Assembly (NCBI GenBank): GCA_001695595.3
Contig: MBPM02000110.1
Span: 1-64,000, forward strand
Origin: Plasmopara viticola
Taxonomy: Eukaryota > Oomycota > Peronosporomycetes > Peronosporales > Peronosporaceae
Direction of reading: 5' to 3'
Length of the DNA: 64,000 nucleotides
Every line of letters starts with the position of its first letter. Position 1 is the stretch's first letter. Below, piece after piece: positions 44,000 through 55,760 of the stretch. The translations under genes were made by a program, and so were the position numbers. The notes under the pieces were generated by a model. That model was not told the origin of the DNA. It ran no database searches and saw nothing but the letters and a program-made list of their open reading frames with translations.

Positions 44000-46900
44000 G
44001 ATTGCCATATCGCGTAGTGCGACAAGAGCTATCACTTGCGTATATGATCGACATATTCTGCAGCAGCGGTGACTGTATGATAATCAAAACTGGCTATGTA
44101 TTCGATCGCGCTCTGAGTATTCCGTGGCTCACACGGCTTTACCCAGTCATTGACTGGCTGTCAAGATCGGTACGGCGCAAGTTAAAAGCTCGCTTATCAC
44201 ACAACTGCACCGAAATCTCTCGTGGCGGTCAGCAAATGCGCATTTCTCACAAATAAAACAATGAGGGCTTACGCCAGGTTATAAGACGATTAAGCGGTCA
44301 GTAAGCTCCGCTCTTACGAAGTAACGATCGACCGACTGTCGAGCAAACAGCGCTGTAAGTCATAGAAGACTATAAATTATAAGTTCTCATGCCACGAAAA
44401 ATCAGGGGATTAGAGGCTCCTGACATACGTGAAGATTAAGCAAAGACTAGGTTGACATTTATGGAAGCACCTTCGCATTGCACTGATTAGTCGAGAAAGA
44501 GTGTCCGGTTGAACGAGCAATCGAAGACTTTCAATCGATTGTGGGAGAGCAGAAAATTCTGCATATGGCAATATGAGATGAGTGGACCTCACACACATGG
44601 CGTCCTAATAGAAATTTTTTGGTGACTTACGCGCGAAATATCCGTGCGCTATCGGTTCGGTCGGCACGTGATTCTCGTATCCAACGAAGTTAAGTATTTT
44701 CTTAGTGACAACAAGGCACCAAAGTCTAGCAATGTCTTGCTTTTGAAGAAGAAGAAGAAAAATATCGCTAACAACAAGGCTTGACTGCTATTTCACAAAA
44801 CACTTGTCATTTGAGATGATCCATACGTAAAAAAAGCACGTATACCCTTAATTATGAGTCCATCTTACTTCTTTTTACCCTTTTTACATTGCCTGTAAGT
44901 GGAGCTTCTGTGATCGCTAGACGTTTAATTGCGTCCAATACATCAGGATTGTTTACTCTAAACTTATCGTAAAGCGCCAAGGTTTGACGTCTCGATCCAT
45001 GATCCAGGAGGATGAAAAGGATTGCTGCATAATCGCGAGCTTATATGTTAAAAGCTAGCTTCCCGTCAAGGTAAATTTTTGATGCATGGTGACTCCAGGG
45101 GTAAAACAGGCACTAAATCGGAATTTATATCTGAGGTATTTCAAAGGACGCCAAAATGAACATAATCACGGCCAAAATTGCAGAGGTAAATTTATTTCGT
45201 TTGCCAAGCTAAAATTTAGACGTACATATGATAATAAGCGTTTGAAGCTCTACACACAAAGCCTACTTAGGCAACATAGGCTCGGGTGATCCTGGTGGTA
45301 ACGCCTAATGCTGGGTGTAATCATCTAAACGACGATAAATAAAGCATCCTATATCAAGTAATGAAGACGGAGATGGCCACTAAGGTGGGCTTAATTAGGT
45401 CCACAAAATATTCACCATCTCACATTTGAGAGGCTACGCCAAAAGCATGGCGCTAACCCGTGATACAATTTCACCAAATAATTTTGCTTTTTATGAACAC
45501 ATGTAGAAGCAATTGAGAGGAACGTTCGCCTTCCCACATTAATGTCCGCAAGCAAAAAAAGCGTGGTCTTTATCAATATATTTAAGAGTAAAGAGAGCTG
45601 GTGGCTAGCCAGATAATTGGACCCACTGTTCGGGTTTAGCCTCGATAGACTAAAGTGTTGCCGAGCAAATCGATAGTTTCTGCGGTCAATTAGGACACAT
45701 GGATCGTCTGGGGTCACTGAAGTGAACCTTTGTCTCGAGTTTTCTTGGTAACGCTGGCAGAAGCCACGCTTTCAGAGCCAGGGAAACGCTGATTACCAGT
45801 GAAATGCCTCACTAGAAAATTTTCAAGCCCTCATAATTGGAGTGTGATACCCTTACCGGAACATATTTTGTTGACTTTCGTTCGTCCATGATTGCTCCAA
45901 CGGAGACCAGTCAGCACTTAAGGCCTCTTGTGGATGCCCCCAAAAGCTCACGTGAATCGGTAATACTGGGCAATATTGACGAATGTATCGTTACGACAGA
46001 GAGATTTAACATCCTCGACTGCTTTGTAATTAGCCATTAAGTTCAGGCGGTCACCGAGAATAATGACGCCGTCTTGGCTTAGTCTAAGCCATGCTCTCGA
46101 AACAATTTAAGACCCGATTTAACTACTTGCGCAAAACGTTTGTCAATTGACTCGATGAGGACGGTCATAAGCGAGTATATATACTTTGGTTCTGGCCGTT
46201 CAAGGCTATCGAGCGAAATTATCCCGTATATGGCAAGAATTACGTTTGCCATGAAATACGCTCCCAAGTGTATCTTCCAAGCTTTTAGCTTTGTATGGTC
46301 TATTAAAACCACGGATCTTCGAGGAGAACGTCTTACTCGTTTCAGAAAAAATGCGGGATGGTTGTCATTTTTGTAGCATATCACTTTCGTACCGAATATA
46401 AGCCTGGCAACTCCAATGTTCTTGCCGACGCGCTTATGCATAGGAAAGGTTTCATTAAAGGCATACGATATAGATTCTATCATGTAGCCTTGTTTGCGAA
46501 TTTAAGTTTACACCAAGATGTCAAATTCGAGATTATCCCCTCGACAGCGATTGCAGCTGCATTGCTATGACTATAGGGTTGATCCGCCATTTTCAGCTTG
46601 GGTCGTTGCTCCGATTGGCAAAGACCCGAAATAAGATATGCTTTTTAAGGCCCATGACGCTCGTTACAGCGTTTAAAGCCGCTAAAAGAAAACATTTTTA
46701 CCGCAATATAGTGGGGTCCCCACGATTGGCCGGGTATACGAAAACCTATCCGACCTACCCGAGGGGTTTACCCGTGGCTGACACGTCGGCTACTTTCCAA
46801 AGTCTTTCAAACCGGCGGACTGCTGAAGTTTACTCTGTATTTGGCTTGCCGGATATCAACACCAACCCCCATGAAGATGGTACGGCTGGCACCTATTCCA

Positions 46901-47170
46901 TTTGTTAATATAAATTGAATAGCGAAGGTGTTCGTGGCCACCATGACCTCTGCTAGGAAACCGCGGAACCACCATTATTTTCAAAGGCGGTTCCAAGCAC
47001 TGGGAAAGCGTTTGCTTCCGTCTGGAGCAGATCACGCACAGACGGATGGTTAATTGGAAAAGACAAACGTATGCTAGATTTAAAACCGCGCTGTCTGTAT
47101 GCTAGGATTTGTAAGTCGAAAAGATTTATATGGACTGAGCAATGCGGCTTACACATCTTTCGCTAGCACG
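44000..47170 (+). pseudogene. Decayed Ty3/gypsy pol (protease end, RNase H, integrase)
   Basis: Order and spacing are those of a gypsy pol gene. 'ALSIPWLTRLYPVIDW' near 44113-44160 matches the segment just after the protease (ILGMPWLxxxxPVIDW). 'WPFKAIERNYPVYGKNYVCHEIR' near 46195-46265 and 'FRTEYKPGNSNVLADAL' near 46386-46437 are RNase H blocks. 'CPTCQ'-like 'YPTYPRG', then 'FGLPDINTNPHEDGTAG' and 'GADHAQTDG' near 47027-47050 are integrase blocks, followed by 'LSNAAYTSF'. The RT itself (about 44.8-45.8 kb) is too decayed to quote. Stops and frameshifts are frequent, so it is dead. Confidence 0.75.
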
Positions 47171-49931
47171 AAAATTTTAGCGATTGGTGGATAAGGCTTG
47201 AAAAGCAAATCTTTATGTAAAGCATATCAAACTTTGGCTGAGAATAATCAGCAATACAATGGTTGCGCTTACATCCGCCCGAGATGAAATAAAAGGGTTT
47301 AAGTCAAAAACGGGAGAGCAAATTTAAACAAATCTATTTTAAAATGATAGCATATTGTTTGATGCCTCGCGCTAGAAGAGGGATGTTCAGTACTTTTGAA
47401 AGCTTAGAGTCATTTGATTTTATATATGGATAAATAGTAGTCAGCGCGAATTTTCGAGACAATGTCGACGCACACAGCATTAAGTGTGAGACGTCATTTG
47501 ATCCTTAGGGCCTCGAGCCTCCTGTGAACATAAAAGTGCCCTCAGCACCTCTTAGAAGCATTGTACCCACGCCCAATTCTGCTGGTAAGGTAAACCCGCG
47601 TGGTCATGCGACCATTTTGCTGATTATTCAGCTGAGGGACTGCGTATCGGTTAGGCTATATAGATTAAAAATATGGAGCTTTTTGCGAACGAAAGAAAAT
47701 GATAATACAACAAGTAAGAAATTGCTCTGAGATGATCGGCGGTCGATTCGAATGTGTAGCTGATGAGTGACAATTTACTGGAGCTGAGAGGTATTTAATT
47801 TTTGAGTCGTCCCGAAAAGCCGCGGCCTGAACCTCGAGATCAACCGCTACACAGTCGCATCAGAGCCAAAGATTTATTAGAGAAGAAGGTGCAAGGCTGA
47901 GATGAGATTGTTTCCGTCGGCAGCAGAACTTTCATGTAAAGTGCATGGTAAAGCATAGGCACTATGATGGAAGGTATAATTGACTTGTGATGGTGGGTGG
48001 CTATCACGCAAATTGTAATCTTACGGCCGTATTTTTAAGCACGGCAGAAATTACTTCATAGTCGCGCCCCAAGCTCACATTATCGGGGCCTGGCTTGACA
48101 CTATACCAAAGCCGAAACATATCTGTGGTGAATTCACCACGCGATCACGACTTCACCCACGGTGGTTTGAGTAGAAATTTTTGAACTTTCACACCAGTCG
48201 TAATCTTAAATAAGGCCTTTTGCATGGCCGGCAATTCTGGCAATAGGTCCAACACCTTTAATATTGTACCCCTTAGCTTGTTTTGACAGCGTTAGTGTTT
48301 ACGTAAGACCCTAGTGAGTGAGGATCTAGGCGAGTATCAACCACAGTTTTCGCGATCTGGCGGTGCTTGTGGAGCATTAGGCGAGGGAGAGCTATCGACG
48401 CGCATGTCTCGCCACAGCGGAGTAGGCGGCTCTTCCGCAGCCCTCTTTGCCTCGTATACTCTAGCAGGCCAACCCTCCTAGGCTGTAAATGTATACTCTT
48501 TGTAGGCGCAAGCTCGGGTGCAGGTTGGCCTTAGATGTAGGAGCAGTCTTTTGTAGATGCAGCTTTTTTTATGGCGTGGGGGCGCGGCCTATGGTGCAGG
48601 GGCCGATTTTAGGTCTATAAGAGCCAAACCACCTTATTCGGCGTCGCGTTGGTCGTCGTGAAATAACCTAACCGACCGGCAGCCCTCTTTGCTTCCTTTT
48701 CTGCCGTTGTTGTGACCAATCCGACTTTTAAATCTTACCCCTTTTTCTGAAAGTAATTGAAGCTCAAGCAGTAAACGGGCCGTTACATAAACTCGATCTT
48801 TGGTGTTAAATGAAAGATTACTGGTGCACGCATGCCTAACATTGTTGAGTTAAAAAGATGAAAATTGTAGATTCAAAAATAAAGCATATGCCAAACTACA
48901 GGTAGGATGAAAAGTGGTTTTAAAATAAATCAGTCGTCCTTAAGACTGAGGACAGGGAGCAGTCGCTAATTGAAAGATCGAAATTTGCCCTGCACGTCGC
49001 TTCCGTGAAGTGCTCACAGGCCTCTATTGGGCAAGAAGGTTTGCAGTCAAATCTACGATCTTCCGATGGGCGACCGTTCACTATGCTCTGACTATCCCCC
49101 TTACAGGAAACAGTCGGAGCAAACTCTGTCACACTTTTGCCAAACGAAAAGATGTACAGTACAAGGCCAGAAGATTATCGATACTTACCAGCGGTGACGA
49201 GTAAAATGCAGGTCAAAAACGTATACGCCTTTCCACGACGTGCCAGAGCCACTAGGTAAAGCTGTTGTTCTGAAAGTATCGTATATTACATTCATTTAAA
49301 TTTTTGTCAGCCAGCGGGCGTCTGCATAGTGTCACATTATATCGGATACAACGAGCTGCGAAATCACTTCAGGCTGAAACCGTTGAATGATACTAACCGC
49401 AGCTGCAAGAGTGTTGCTGTCGTATAAATAGACATGCCGCGGATTTTAATGACTTGCATTTGCCTATGCATTGTAACAGATGCCTTACAAAGTACCTTAT
49501 GATTCCACCCGACCAAGCCGTCCAGCCGAAACAGCCTCTACCTGTAGCGTCAAGACGGTGTAGGATGCTACAAAAACAATTCCCGTTTGGCACTGGCTCT
49601 ACTAGTCTCGACCGACCGACTAACGCCCTAAATCGTAAATACAAATTATAAGCCCAAAGAGACGAAAGAAACACGACCGGCTGCTAGCGTCACTCCCATC
49701 CCAGCCCCCGTTACGTGCATGTAGAACGGGCAGTAGCAATCTGTATTGTCCTTCTTAGCCAATATTGATACTACCGTACTCGCGGAGTGTTGGTCGGGTG
49801 CCACTCGAGAAAAAAAAGAGTGCGCGTATACTGTTAGGCAAGCGTGTAGTATTAATACATGGGTACCACTAAATCTGAGGCGCAACACGGCCGCCCTCCG
49901 TCACAACAGAAAGGGCCTACAAGACCACACA
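47171..49931. other. Gypsy 3' flank and gene-free DNA
   Basis: No gene is supported. 48360-48680 is more GC-rich than its surroundings, and its minus strand reads short Ala/Lys/Arg-rich strings, perhaps gag-like remains. A 3' LTR of the gypsy relic may lie here but was not identified. Confidence 0.35.
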
Positions 49932-50627
49932 ATGAACCGCGACACCGTTTTAGAGCACGAGCCGGCCGCCTTTGAGCTGCCGGCCGGCCTCGACCGCTCG
50001 CCACTCCATCATTTCGCCTTCAGTGACATTGAAAACCGTCGTTTGAACGACAGCCTTGTCACATTAGAAGCTCTGGGGCTCAGCGCGCCTGTACTGGCGC
50101 TTGACGACGCGGATGTTGCGATTCTACCCGAGCCTTTCGACGATTGTATGCCTGGGACTCCCAACTATAGCAGCACCGACAGCAGTGGCAGCAATAATTG
50201 CTTCAACAGGGCTACACCACACCGCAAGATTAGAGCCCGCCGCGACGAGCTGGGCGCCACTTCCCCCATATTACATCGGCATCATTTCAAAAGGACCTCA
50301 CGCAAGGATGTGCACGAGCTGCAAGCCAAAGTGTTTGAAATGCAGACGCAGATAGATTGTGCAAATGCCGAATTCCATCAGCTCGCACATCTTGTGGATC
50401 TCTTCGCCCATCAGCGTGAGCAAGATCAACAGGAGCATGAAATCGTTCAGAGGCAGGAGCGGCAACTATATAAGGAGCACGAGATGAACATGAGCCTGGA
50501 TGAGCAGCGAAGGCACTTGCGGGCGCAAGTTGAGCACGATCGCGAGCAGTATGAACGCGAACAACAGCGATGCGTCGATTGCCAGTCTGCTCATCCGCCC
50601 CCCGAGCAAGAGGCATATCGATTTTAA
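49932..50627 (+). CDS. Coiled-coil protein of unknown function
   Basis: A single exon of 231 aa from the first in-frame ATG. Residues 1-100 are acidic and disordered ('LEHEPAAFELPAGLD', 'DDADVAILPEPFDD', Ser/Asn-rich). A basic stretch ('RKIRARRDEL', 'RHHFKRTSRKD') leads into a heptad-like region ('VHELQAKVFEMQTQID', 'LAHLVDLFAHQRE') and then a Gln/Glu/Arg-rich helix to the C-terminus. The basic plus leucine-zipper layout recalls the abundant oomycete bZIP factors, but the bZIP DNA-contact signature (N..A..R) is not visible, so I do not call it one. GC-rich codon use against AT-rich surroundings suggests a real gene. The gene lies at the edge of the gypsy-rich tract. Confidence 0.55.
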   Translation: MNRDTVLEHEPAAFELPAGLDRSPLHHFAFSDIENRRLNDSLVTLEALGLSAPVLALDDADVAILPEPFDDCMPGTPNYSSTDSSGSNNCFNRATPHRKIRARRDELGATSPILHRHHFKRTSRKDVHELQAKVFEMQTQIDCANAEFHQLAHLVDLFAHQREQDQQEHEIVQRQERQLYKEHEMNMSLDEQRRHLRAQVEHDREQYEREQQRCVDCQSAHPPPEQEAYRF

Positions 50628-50959
50628 TTACTCCTATAAGCTCTATACTTTTCGTCTACCTTGTCTGAGTTAAAGATATCATCATGTTACGATGAACAAA
50701 TTAGGGTCAGTATATTAATCACTATAATTCACACCACTTACTCCATCGAGTAGCTCTTAGAACAAAACACAACAAGTCGGCCCCGCTATAACACGCTGCA
50801 TCCGCGTTGCTTTTTAGGATTTTTAACTTTGCTTTGTACTCTCCAAACAACTCACTGCATGTAATTTGTATTATGATTTTTGTCTCATTCTGACGCAAGA
50901 GATGAAATAGATGAATTGCCCTGTAAAAAGAAGGTCGATCTCAAAGGCAATCGTTGCTG
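50628..50959. other. Convergent intergenic region
   Basis: AT-rich 3' flanks of the coiled-coil and Sec14-GOLD genes. Nothing else seen. Confidence 0.4.
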
Positions 50960-52903
50960 CTAATTAATAACAAGAGACGAAAAGTCGTGCGTAGACTTCA
51001 CGACCTCGGCTTTATACGCAATAGTTTTTCCACGTGTCCAGGAAAAGGAGTTGTCCCAAGACAGCACCACTATTCCGTCTTCGGAAGCCGTGAATGAACT
51101 CGCAGTCAAAGCACCACTCGAAACACGTTCTGGGCCCACCTTATCGCATTCCTCGGCACCACCCATGCCCTGCGTTCGAAGTTTTACTGCAAACACAATG
51201 TCACGGTCCTTTACAACGTACTCCCAGCAAAGCGTATCGTTGGCGCTCATGCGAAATGGCACTTGCAGCGTGCCACCCGACTTGATTTCTGCTTGAGTTG
51301 CTCCATCTTCACAAAGCAAAAGAAATGCATTGCAGCCTAAAAATCCGGTCTGGGGGATGGCATATGTGGTACACCGTCCCCCCAGTAATTTCGGTAGCTT
51401 GTGCCTACCACCTGCTAGTTCTAGCAGCCTTTCATAAGAGTTACCTTCCATGTGCACTTTTCTCAATTGAGTATCTTGGAGCATAATTTTGACAGCACTC
51501 CAAACTTTTTCAAAGATCCAAGGCGCGTGCAATGTGAGCAGCTGGTGCACTGTCTCGGGGTAGCATTTTGTTGCGATTGACACAAGAGGTTGCAAGCGTT
51601 TAAGCAATTTTGGATTAAAGCGCACGATCGAAAAGCCCGTGAGGTCACGAACTAAAATTGTTTGCACCAGTCTTTCATGTTGTCGACTTAGTTGGTCAAG
51701 CTTTAGTGCTCGATACTCCATCGAGTAGAGAAAGAAAGTTTGCCACTCATCTTCAGTGACATCATTTAGCAGCTTCTGCAAATCGGCGTAGCCCGTCATT
51801 TCAAAGTAGAAGACGTAATCATCAGTGGGGGACAAGATGTCATACGTATCTAGAAACGGAAGGTGTGAAATGATTTTCTGGCAATAAGGTAGCTCCTCGA
51901 GTGCCATCTTGTTTTTAACAATATCATCTCGGATGTCGTCGAGTTTAAATATTTGACGCATTGCCAGCATTTCACGATATTTTGTGGCTGCGATCGAAAC
52001 ATTCATCTTGTACCCGCGCAAGAACCGAAGTAAGCGAACATCTCCTACCAATTCAGAGTACTTGGCGTGCCGTTCAACTTTCAACTCCTCTTCCAAACTT
52101 GTACGAAGAGCTATACGCGGTAATCATGCATTATGTATCGGCAGTAAGTAGTCCATTCAACACGTTTAAAGCGTACCTTGAAGTTGGCTTTGTTCGTCTT
52201 GTGCATTTTGAGACGCAATGAAGCAGCGCCACTCTGTATTTTTATCCACTAAAACCTTCGAAGCAGATGCATGTACCACTGGAATTTCACTAAACTCACC
52301 CATCGTCCCCACCTGCTCTACTTTTTCCGTGTCTACCTCAACATCAACAGTATCAAATGAGTAAAATCGTTCTAGAGGTGTGCGACAGTCGCTTTGCGCG
52401 CGAGCAAGAGGTGATCGCACTTGATGCTCGGGCAGACTCAAACGACGCGTGCGCTCCTCCTCTATCGCTTGCACTGCAAGCTCCTGCAAAAAGGCCCTCT
52501 CTCTTTGATCCTGGTTACGTGCCTTCTCTTCTTCAGCGAGCCGTCGCTTGCGTTCTTCCTCGGAAGCTTCGATCGCTTCAGCTTGACTGCGTCTGCGCAT
52601 CATCTCATCCTGCACCTTGGTGAGTTCATGCTCAAACACACGCCGCTCTCTTTCTTCCTCCTCAGCTTTGATGGAGTATTTAACATTAATCTGACGAACG
52701 ATCGCGACTTCGTCCTCTCGGGCCTTTACCTCCCCCACGCGACGTCGCTGCTCTTCATTTGCCAAAGCATCCGCCAACTTCTTGTTCGCAGCACGCTCTC
52801 TTTCCTCTACTTCAAGCTCTTCAAACGTTCCTTCGATTGCATCCGCGTTCTTGTTGAACAGAAACAGATCAGTCGGGCGTTCAGCACATGCTTTATCTTG
52901 CAT
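50960..52903 (-). CDS. Sec14-like (CRAL-TRIO) plus GOLD domain lipid-transfer protein
   Basis: Exons 52903-52177 and 52110-50960 join across a 66-nt intron (GTACGC...GTATAG) to give 625 aa. Residues 1-240 form a long Glu/Arg/Lys-rich coiled coil ('EERERRVFEHELTKVQDEMMRRR'). CRAL-TRIO-N follows ('DVRLLRFLRGYKMNV', 'IAATKYREMLAMRQ'). The CRAL-TRIO lipid pocket has 'DDYVFYFEMTGYADLQKLL', 'LVRDLTGFSIVRFNPKLL', 'CYPETVHQLLTLHAPWIFEKVW' and 'GGRHKLPKLLGG'. A GOLD beta-sandwich ends it ('VPFRMSANDTLCWEYVVKDRDIVFAVKL', 'LSWDNSFSWTRGKTIAYKAEVV'). The family moves phosphatidylinositol and other lipids between membranes and couples lipid supply to trafficking. The start is the first ATG; a GTG nine bases upstream is ignored. 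Confidence 0.9.
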
Positions 52904-53187
52904 CCTCTCCACCGTCTTTTCACTCCTGCATATAACTATCGTACTTCATTCTTGTATGCAATACTGTACATGAATGGCCACATTTAGAAAAAAGTGCAAC
53001 GCGCACATCCTTTTTTCGAGATCTTGATTCTGACCACATACCCTCTGCTTAGAATATACGTTTCAATCTAATATATCATAAAAGTCATATTTCGTTCGTT
53101 GCACCATACCGGTACGGCTGAGTTAAGACCTGCACTGTGATTGGTTCTTCTAAAACCAGCGTGGGGTATCCACCACTTTCCTTTCGG
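52904..53187. promoter_or_regulatory. Putative bidirectional promoter
   Basis: Only 284 bases lie between the divergent ATGs of the Sec14-GOLD and PWWP genes. It contains GTGATTGG (an inverted CCAAT-type box) near 53139, and an AT-rich centre. The regulatory role is inferred from position. Confidence 0.35.
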
Positions 53188-55760
53188 ATGAGTGCGGAAT
53201 ACACCCTCCAGAAGGGTGATTGGCTCGGTATTGTATCTTGTCTACACGAGGGTACAGCTAACGTCGTACTAATCTCTCTCGTGCAGACGTCGTGGATGAC
53301 GACGGTATTTGGAACGTGGCACAAGTGTTGCGGCTGCCAACGCCCGATACTGTCGAAGTCACGTACGATGGCTGGGGGAGTGAGTACAATGAAAAGTTAA
53401 AGCGCGACAGCGAGCGCATTGCCCCATTCCACACGCACACGTGGACGGTCAAGTGCTGGGCCAAGATGGATACGTGGCCTTGGTGGCCTGCACTGGTCAC
53501 AGTGAGATCCCCTCAATCCAACGAAGGCGCGGATAATTTAAAGCACGAGAAGAGACTACTCGTGGACTTTCTAGACAGGGAAGACTTTTCGGAGCGCTGC
53601 CGGTTAGTTTTTAGTCATTGTGATTTTGGTTTCTTCATTATCTTTGATTGTATAATTTTCAAATTATTTTTTAAGGTGCTGGGTTGAGAAGAGTAAAATA
53701 CTGCCATTCCAGTCGGATTTAAAGTCACGAAAGAAGTTGGCGGGGCTTGAAAAGATGACGCGTAGGTTCAAGGGAGAAGCAAGGTTAAGAAATTTAGAGC
53801 GATCTACAAAACTGTTGTCCGCATGTAATGCAAGAGAAGATTTCCCAAAATTTGTGAAAGGCACGCTTCCGATGCAGTTTATAAAAAAAAATACGGAACC
53901 GACGGGAAAAGTGAGAAAGAAAATGGGAGAGGAAAAGTGGATGCGAGGATTTGCTGACAACAGAATAATTCACGCGGCAACGCACGCGTACGTACCAGCG
54001 TTTCCTAAAGTGCGCAAAATTGATCGCGACATCAAAGCAATGACGGGAGATAATATGGTACATAGCACAGCAAAAGGTCGCGACCTATCGCACGATCAAG
54101 AAAAGAAGACTTTTCTGGCTTCTGAAACAGAAAGAGCTGAATCGAAGATTGTCACGAAAATGTCGAAGAGCGCTAAGGCCGGTGCTCACGTATCTGCAAA
54201 AAAGAAGAGCAAAATATTAAAACTTGACAAAAATCGAAAAAGGTCGAGACCTATGGTGGAAGACGAAAGTCCTGACAACGCCGACATCAGTCAAGCTGAA
54301 ATTACCGAAAATTCTCGAGAGTTGGATCACATTACCCAAAGTAACGAGACCCAATTATCGATAGGTAATGTCGAAAACTATTTTGAACACGATGGAAAAA
54401 GCAAAGGTACGGTTGACCTCGAGCAAAATCACATGTCGCCGCGTAAATCCGGGAAGACGTCAAAAGTACTAAAATCTTCTCGAAAATCGGCGGCTTTCTT
54501 GCCATTTAACACTCCGCCCTACGCTAGAGTACTTCAAAGTGGACAGTCAGGAGCTGAGCAGCTAATTGACCGTTCTTCTCACACAGAACGTGCTCGCCGA
54601 GCTCTTAATGCAAAAAAAACCAATGCTTTTGACAAACTAATTCAAGATGCTGCATTCGAAAGCCTTCCAATTACTGACCAGCAAGTGCAACAAACAAACT
54701 TTATTGCAAAAGAAAATTCTTACACAAATGCTAAATCAGTCGGTGGACCAGCTAGCGCGCTGAAATTTCTGGCTCGTTTGACGAATACAACCTTGTGCGC
54801 TGAAAAAAAGGTACACGTTATGGAAGCCGCGTTGGAGGGTAAGCTCACCGAACTTGCGGAGAAGTCCACCAAGGCTCAACAGTTGCGGAGGAAATGCGCT
54901 GCTTTGCGTACGTTGCTAATTGTGTTTGACAGTAAAGCCATGGATAATTACTATTGTTATGCTGTTTGTAGTTATTGAAACGCAACGTCCCCTGAATCAA
55001 GCCCAACCTTATCTAGAAAATGCTCTAGTGCTATCTTCTGAAGCAACATCTGCCGCTGAAACGCAAAAAGAGGCTTTGTCTAAAAGTAGCAGTCCTGGCG
55101 TTTCGCAAGTACCAACAACCGCAAAAAAGTCACTTCAAGCTAAGTATCATATTCAAGAATTGGAGCTGGTGCTGGATCAAATCATCTCGAAGGAGTTGGC
55201 TCAGAGTCTTAGTGCCAATCCCACCTGTACGTGCACAGAACAATTTGTGATCGTCATGGCTAAATGGCTTGTTGCATTTCTAACAGCTGCTGAGCTCGAT
55301 GTCGTCAAAGTTGAAGTGCTTAAATCCTCTGAAGTGCAAGCTGCAATTGCTCGAATAGAGCATTCTTGTAATGTCACAGGTAAGCCATCTCGTTTACATT
55401 CAACGGATATATTGCTTCTTAGGAAATCTTGTTAAAGAAACGGAGTTTAATGCATTTTTATCGATAACAGACGATTTCAGCCACCGCGCATGGGAAAAGA
55501 ACACACTGTGCTTCAAAGATTACACTTCGAAATTGGAATCTTTTAATCGTAAACCATCACTGCTGTCACCGAATCGACAGTATGGCACACCGCAGAAATA
55601 TGAACGCACAAGTGAGTTGGGTGTTGAAGATTTTCAAAATACTTTTACTATTTTGGAGTCTTCGCGACCAAATCAGGGGGATTTCACCTTTAGTGTGAAC
55701 GACAATTTTTCGATGAATCAGTGGTACCGAGATTTGTATACAAAAGCTTATGAGCTCTAA
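53188..55760 (+). CDS. PWWP-domain chromatin protein with N-terminal Tudor-like module
   Basis: Five exons: 53188-53227, 53287-53602, 53676-54907, 54972-55379 and 55423-55760, with introns of 59, 73, 64 and only 43 nt. They sum to 777 aa in frame. Residues 1-60 read as a Tudor/chromo-barrel-like fold ('LQKGDWLDVVDDDGIWNVAQVL', 'VEVTYDGWGSEYNE'). The PWWP domain follows ('KCWAKMDTWPWWPALVTV', 'RLLVDFLDREDF', 'RCWVEKSKILPF', about 70-140). The remaining 600 residues are Lys/Ser-rich and disordered, with nuclear-localisation-like clusters ('KKKSKILKLDKNRKRSR', 'SPRKSGKTSK') and a helical segment in exon 4. PWWP modules read methylated histone H3 (often K36) and DNA. The specific partner is not evident. 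The whole model hangs together by frame and by the family pattern across intron 2. Confidence 0.85.

Noticed and set aside
48360..48700. GC-rich stretch with minus-strand Ala/Lys/Arg-rich strings
   Set aside because: Too short and frame-broken to call gag or a gene.
49932..50627. bZIP transcription factor call
   Set aside because: The basic region lacks the N..A..R DNA-contact pattern; only coiled coil is supported.
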